DNA of 36,339 nucleotides. It comes from Gammaproteobacteria bacterium (GTDB lineage: Bacteria > Pseudomonadota > Gammaproteobacteria > Steroidobacterales > XN24). A program made the translations under genes and the position numbers. The notes under the pieces are model-generated. The model saw only the letters and a program-made list of their open reading frames with translations. It did no database searches and was not told the origin of the DNA. Shown in pieces: positions 32,793 through 36,339 of this stretch. The stretch is taken from positions 1 to 36,339 of the forward strand of contig JAHEFR010000027.1 of NCBI GenBank assembly GCA_024640085.1, written 5' to 3'. The first letter of the stretch is position 1, and each line of letters opens with the position of its first letter.

Positions 32793-33019
32793 TGGGTTCT
32801 CCCGATTGACTGGCAGGCTGGGTGGCCCAAGCGAAAAAGAGCCCGCATGCGCCCGGTTCGGAGAAGCTCTCTGAGCCCCGCCGCCCGGGAGGGGGTCCCG
32901 CCATCGGTCGGGGACCGGGCGACGGTGGTCTCGTGGCCGTGGCCGAGGGAGGCGCAACGAAGTCGCGACGGGCCACGACGCCGGCGACGGGACGTTTTCC
33001 TGTTGTGGATCGGACGCAT
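32789..33019 (-). CDS. Possible leader reading frame, 76 codons
   Basis: Downstream of the predicted nor promoter, an ATG at 33019 with GAGG seven bases upstream opens a frame ending in TGA that overlaps the ATG of the membrane protein (ATGA). The product is Arg-rich (HNRKTSRRRRRGPSR), which is also what chance frames look like in this GC-rich DNA. The two translation signals are the only reason to list it. If real it would couple translation of the nor operon to a leader peptide. Confidence 0.25.
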   Translation of the reverse strand: MRPIHNRKTSRRRRRGPSRLRCASLGHGHETTVARSPTDGGTPSRAAGLRELLRTGRMRALFRLGHPACQSIGRTQ

Positions 33020-33038
33020 GCGGACGCCTCTTTTAATT

Positions 33039-33086
33039 GATGCATCAAGCATACTCCATTAAAGATGCATCATCAATACATATATG
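33039..33086 (-). promoter_or_regulatory. nor promoter with two NsrR-type boxes
   Basis: On the minus strand TTGATG (33071-33076), 17 bp, TATGCT (33048-33053) form a promoter. Two GATGCAT-containing 23-bp half-palindromic sites start 25 bp apart (33037 and 33062), the second of 11-1-11 form AAGATGCATCA/CAATACATATA. The module matches 33939-33986 at 34 of 48 positions. The GATGCAT core fits the NsrR consensus of gammaproteobacteria. The leader to the membrane-protein gene is about 250 nt. Confidence 0.7.
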
Positions 33087-33483
33087 CGTCCGGGAACACG
33101 GTCTTTTCCTTGATGGTCTCGACCGGGAGCCTGGAAATTGCCCCCGGCCAGGGGGACGGGGAACCCGACGGGTTCGTGCGGTCTCGCGGTGTCCGAAAAC
33201 CCAGGGAACCCGCCCCATCAGGCCTGATTGCGCCCGGGAACCTCCCTGTCATCCAGACGACCTTGCCACGGGGGAGTCCGGACAAGAGTCATCCCGTGGC
33301 GCGGCGTGTCCAGGCGGGATCGCGTGCCTGTCTGTCGAGAGAGAAGTGCCGATGCCTTTGCCCGCATCGGGGACCACCCAGCGACTCGGCCAGCCCGCCG
33401 CCCGAAAAGGCGGTTGAGCGATACCTGGGAAGGGGAGCACGCGGCCCCGCCGCAGGACTGTCGCCAAGCGGTGGACGCCGCTG
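33087..33483. other. Intergenic region between nor promoter and nsrR
   Basis: About 400 bp with only Arg/Pro-rich chance frames. The nsrR transcript should end here, but I see no clear terminator. Confidence 0.4.
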
Positions 33484-33918
33484 TCAGGCGGGAATCTTGA
33501 GTTTCTTGCGGAGCTTGAGTCTCGGCTTGACGAGATCCGCGATTGAGTAGCGATCCAGGATCGCCATGAACTCGTCCAGGGCGTGGCCGAAAACGCCCGA
33601 GAGGACACAATCCGGGGTGATGATGCACTGGTTGTCCTGGCGGAAGCACTCCACCAGGGCGATGTCGTCCTCGCACCTGCGCACGACCTCGCCGACTGTG
33701 ATGTCTTCCGCGGGACGCGCGAGGATGAGGCCGCCGTTGACGCCCCGTGACGCTTCCACCAGTTCGGCCCGGGTCAGCTTGTTGACCACCTTCATCAGGT
33801 GATTGCGGGAGATGCCGTAACCGTCGGCCACGTCCCTGATCCTGACCCTTCGATCCGGTTCCAGCGCCAGGTACATCAGGACTCTCAGGGCGTAGTCAGT
33901 GAAGACGGTCAATCGCAT
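33484..33918 (-). CDS. nsrR: NO-sensing Rrf2-family repressor
   Basis: The 144-residue product has the Rrf2 winged helix (MRLTVFTDYALRVLMYLA, then ISRNHLMKVVNKL) and three cysteines C91, C98, C104 spaced as the [Fe-S] ligands of NsrR. NsrR represses NO-detoxifying genes and releases DNA when NO attacks the cluster. AAGGA lies upstream of the ATG. The promoter carries two boxes like those of the nor promoter, so autoregulation is expected. IscR and RirA differ in cysteine spacing. It shares its upstream region with the divergent TonB-dependent receptor. Confidence 0.92.
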   Translation of the reverse strand: MRLTVFTDYALRVLMYLALEPDRRVRIRDVADGYGISRNHLMKVVNKLTRAELVEASRGVNGGLILARPAEDITVGEVVRRCEDDIALVECFRQDNQCIITPDCVLSGVFGHALDEFMAILDRYSIADLVKPRLKLRKKLKIPA

Positions 33919-33936
33919 GGCTCACGGTCCTTGCAA

Positions 33937-33986
33937 AAGATGCATTGATAATACACAATTAAAGATGTACAAACAATGCATCAATA
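33937..33986. promoter_or_regulatory. Divergent nsrR/receptor control region with NsrR-type boxes
   Basis: Two 23-bp sites of 11-1-11 form begin at 33937 (AAGATGCATTG/TAATACACAAT) and 33962 (AAGATGTACAA/CAATGCATCAA). For nsrR, TTGTTT (33971-33976), 17 bp, TATTAT (33948-33953) on the minus strand. For the receptor, TTGATA (33945-33950), 17 bp, TACAAA (33968-33973) on the plus strand. The boxes cover both promoters. 33939-33986 aligns with 33039-33086 at 34 of 48 bases. Confidence 0.7.
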
Positions 33987-34008
33987 ACAGGGGGCTCGAC
34001 GGACCCCT

Positions 34009-36270
34009 GTGGACAACGCGCAGATGGTGGCGGGAGACAGCGGAACGATTCGCTTCGGCGGGCCTTGCCGGGAAAGCCAGGGGCCCGGTCAAACCGGCTG
34101 TGTGGCGCTGCTGATCCTGTCTGCCCTTATCTCGCTCTCAGCCGCCGCCGCTAACTCCGCGGGGGCGTCAGAAGGCAGCGTGGTCGTCCTGGAGCCGGTG
34201 GTGACCGTGGCGACCCGCGAGACCCGGCCGCTGAAGGAGGTTGCCGGTACGGTCACCGTGTTGACCAGGGAAGACCTCGACCAGAGCCTGACGACGTCCC
34301 TGGACCAGGTCTTCAGATACACGCCGGGCATCGATGCCACGACCACCGGCACGCGTTTCGGCACCGAGGGCTTGATTATCCGCGGCATCGGCGGCAACCG
34401 GGTGGCGATGGAACTGGACGGCGTGCCCCTGTCCCAGCAGTTTGCCGTCGGCAATTTCTCGAATGCGACCCGCGACCTGGTCGACGTGGGCCTGATCGAG
34501 CGGATCGAGGTGCTCCACGGGCCGGCGTCGGCGCTGTACGGAAGTTCCGCCCTGGGAGGCGTGGTCTCGATGACGACGCCTGACCCCGGGGCGATGGCAA
34601 CGTCCGCGGACGGCAGCGGACTGTTGCTTTCCCAGGGGCTGCAGTCCTCGGACGACAGCCTGCACACGGTCGGGGCGGTCACTGGCGGGACGGGCAGGCT
34701 CGCCGGCCTCGGGATGATCGGCGTGCGCTCCGGGCACCAACAGGAGGCCAAGGCCGCCGACGAACCCGATCACCGGGATTTCGACAACCGGTCGGGCTTG
34801 GCCAAGCTGGCATTCGACACCGCCGCCGGTCATCGGCTGAGCAGTCTCTACTATCACCACGATTCCAACGTCCAGACAGACCTTCAGTCGGTCCTCGGCA
34901 GCGGCCGATTCCGGTCGACCACGCTGCTGGAAGGAGACGACCGGTACAGGCTGGACCTGCTGGCCGGATCGCTGGAACTGGCCCCGTCCCGGCTCATCGA
35001 CGGCGGGGTGCTCCGACTCTGGTCCGAGACCACGGACATCCGCCAGGACACGGTGGACGAGCGCACGGCGGCGGCGCGCCCCGTGAGCATCGACCGGCGC
35101 TTCGCCTACCAGCAGGACACCGCCGGCGCGTCCTCCGACCTCCGTCGCACCGTCCTCCTGGCAGGCCTGGATCACCAGTTTTCTCTTGGTGCCGAGTGGA
35201 CCGCGAGCCGCATGAAGGAGACCCGCGACGGCTCGGAGACCGGGCTGGATGACGGACAGATCTCCGACACCGTGCTCGGGGAGACATTCCCACTGCGGGA
35301 TTTCCCGGTCACGGACGTGGACGAGATCGGGGTCTATGTGCATGACGAGGTGGACCTCGGCAGGGTGCGGCTGATCGCCGGCATCCGCTATGACCGATAC
35401 GATCTGGATCCGGATCCGGACGCCGTCTACCGGGAGGATAACCCCGAGACGGAGGTCGTCGGCATCACCGACGACCAGTTCTCCCCGAAGCTGGGTCTGG
35501 TCTACCAGTTCTCGCAGGCTGTAGACGGCTGGCTGCAATACGCCCACGGATTCCGCGTTCCGTCATTCGAGGACGCCAACATCGGCCTGGACATCCCCAT
35601 GTTCAACATCCGGGCGATCCCCAATCCAGACCTGAAGCCGGAGACCTCGGACGGCGTCGAGGCCGGCCTGAGATGGCGCGCTCAAGCGGTGCGGGTGAAC
35701 GCCAGCCTGTTCTACACCCGTTACGACGACTTTATCGAAACGAAAGTCCCGCTGGGCATGGATCCCGAAAGCGGACGGCTGCTATTCCAGTCCCAGAACA
35801 TCGATCAGGCGTGGATATACGGCGCAGAGGTCGCCGCCGAGGTGTCCCTCGATGCCTGGTTGCGGGGGACCAGTCTTAGCGCGGCGGCGTACTGGGCGCG
35901 GGGCGACAACCGGGAGACCGACGAACCACTGAATTCCGTCGGGCCGGCGCAGGCGGTGCTCGCTGTCGGCTGGATGAGCCATAGCGGGAGAACCGAGGCC
36001 ACGCTGGTGGGGACCTTCACCCGGCGCAACTCAAGGCTGGACGAGAGCCGTGGCGAATTGTTCGAAGCCCCGGGATACGCGGTCTTCGACCTGTTCCTCT
36101 CGCAACGGTGGGGACGGCACCTGATGGCGCGGGCCGGCATCGAGAACCTGCTGGACCGAACTTACTGGCGATGGGCAGACGTCCGCGGTTTCGCTCCTGA
36201 CGACCCGGTCGTGCCGCTTTTGAGCCAGCCGGGCCGGAGCGTCTCCATGGACCTGAGATGGATTTTTTGA
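34009..36270 (+). CDS. TonB-dependent outer-membrane receptor, haem/haemoprotein type
   Basis: The 753-residue product has a late hydrophobic signal core (about 32-48, VALLILSALISLSAAAAN), a TonB-box-like EPVVTVA near residue 60, and a plug domain with VTVLTREDLDQ, GTEGLIIRGIGGNRVAMELDGVPL and EVLHGPASALYGSSALGGVV. The beta-barrel ends with the terminal aromatic LRWIF. The plug motif IRGxxGNRVxMxxDGxxL is frequent in haem and haemoglobin receptors; the substrate is not proven. The GTG at 34009 has a poor ribosome-binding site and an ATG at 34024 is an alternative, so the start is uncertain. Its promoter overlaps the NsrR boxes. A further gene follows after 55 bp. Confidence 0.85.
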   Translation: MDNAQMVAGDSGTIRFGGPCRESQGPGQTGCVALLILSALISLSAAAANSAGASEGSVVVLEPVVTVATRETRPLKEVAGTVTVLTREDLDQSLTTSLDQVFRYTPGIDATTTGTRFGTEGLIIRGIGGNRVAMELDGVPLSQQFAVGNFSNATRDLVDVGLIERIEVLHGPASALYGSSALGGVVSMTTPDPGAMATSADGSGLLLSQGLQSSDDSLHTVGAVTGGTGRLAGLGMIGVRSGHQQEAKAADEPDHRDFDNRSGLAKLAFDTAAGHRLSSLYYHHDSNVQTDLQSVLGSGRFRSTTLLEGDDRYRLDLLAGSLELAPSRLIDGGVLRLWSETTDIRQDTVDERTAAARPVSIDRRFAYQQDTAGASSDLRRTVLLAGLDHQFSLGAEWTASRMKETRDGSETGLDDGQISDTVLGETFPLRDFPVTDVDEIGVYVHDEVDLGRVRLIAGIRYDRYDLDPDPDAVYREDNPETEVVGITDDQFSPKLGLVYQFSQAVDGWLQYAHGFRVPSFEDANIGLDIPMFNIRAIPNPDLKPETSDGVEAGLRWRAQAVRVNASLFYTRYDDFIETKVPLGMDPESGRLLFQSQNIDQAWIYGAEVAAEVSLDAWLRGTSLSAAAYWARGDNRETDEPLNSVGPAQAVLAVGWMSHSGRTEATLVGTFTRRNSRLDESRGELFEAPGYAVFDLFLSQRWGRHLMARAGIENLLDRTYWRWADVRGFAPDDPVVPLLSQPGRSVSMDLRWIF

Positions 36271-36325
36271 TCGACCGCGAAAACGCCGGCAAGCGGCGGG
36301 ACGCGATCGAAGGGAGGTAATCGTG

Positions 36326-36339
36326 ATGATTCGGAAACT
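36326..36339 (+). CDS. Start of a gene running off the window
   Basis: GGAGG eight bases before an ATG (GTG at 36323 is in frame) opens MIRK- and is cut by the window end. It lies 55 bp after the TonB-dependent receptor in the same direction, so it is probably co-transcribed with it. Nothing can be said about its function. Confidence 0.55.

Noticed and set aside
33037-33048. TTGATGCATCAA as an FNR/DNR site
   Set aside because: The palindrome has two bases between TTGAT and ATCAA; FNR-type sites have four. It fits better as half of the NsrR-type box pattern.
1-36339. Mobile elements, prophage, CRISPR or a defence system
   Set aside because: No transposase, integrase, terminal inverted repeats, spaced repeats or known defence domains were found.

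Overview
The window is GC-rich chromosomal DNA from a proteobacterium, most likely a gammaproteobacterium. The indicators are an NsrR-type nitric-oxide sensor, a cytochrome-c-dependent NO reductase, a TonB-dependent receptor, TolB/TPR cyclase-type signalling proteins and frequent GTG starts. The assignment to Gammaproteobacteria is an inference; no rRNA or other marker gene is present. I see no tRNA, rRNA, CRISPR array, transposase, integrase or phage gene.

Layout. 1-1.8 kb: end of an unidentified gene, a membrane protein with a cyclic-nucleotide-binding domain, and two paralogous 71-residue membrane proteins. 2-4.4 kb: a sarcosine/N-methyltryptophan-oxidase-type flavoenzyme facing a TPR-2OG oxygenase. 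4.7-6.7 kb: a histone-H1-like Lys/Ala protein and a membrane-anchored receiver protein. 6.9-9.4 kb: a coupled three-gene envelope operon with an M48 lipoprotein protease. 9.6-11.1 kb: an MFS transporter and a small membrane protein. 11.5-13.8 kb: an AurF-like diiron protein and a 40-residue membrane protein opposite a TetR regulator, with a matching operator inside the spacer of both promoters. 13.86-14.05 kb: a broken alpha/beta-hydrolase relic. 14.0-20.4 kb: an M3 peptidase and two TolB/TPR signalling proteins, one with a class III cyclase domain. 20.5-23.1 kb: a GT9-like glycosyltransferase, a complete 35-codon small-gene unit and a PolX-like helix-hairpin-helix protein without a recognised polymerase domain. 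23.3-28.0 kb: an exported isoaspartyl methyltransferase, a membrane spermine-synthase-like protein and a Tat-exported M24 homologue with a damaged metal site. 28.0-29.2 kb: cyclopropane-fatty-acid synthase.

29.6-36.3 kb is a nitric-oxide response island: a three-helix membrane protein, norC, norB, a small cytochrome c and a truncated haemoglobin on the minus strand, then nsrR, then a divergent TonB-dependent receptor of haem type. A 48-bp module with 34 identical positions occurs at the nor promoter and, exactly 900 bp away, at the nsrR/receptor promoter. It overlaps plausible sigma-70 elements for all three transcripts. My reading is that NsrR controls NO reduction, its own synthesis and probably haem acquisition together.

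The strongest leads for new biology are the NsrR module extending to a haem-type receptor, the spacer-operator circuit around an orphan diiron oxygenase and a micro membrane protein, the M24/PCMT/SpeE-like exported operon, and the 35-codon gene with its own promoter, ribosome-binding site and terminator.
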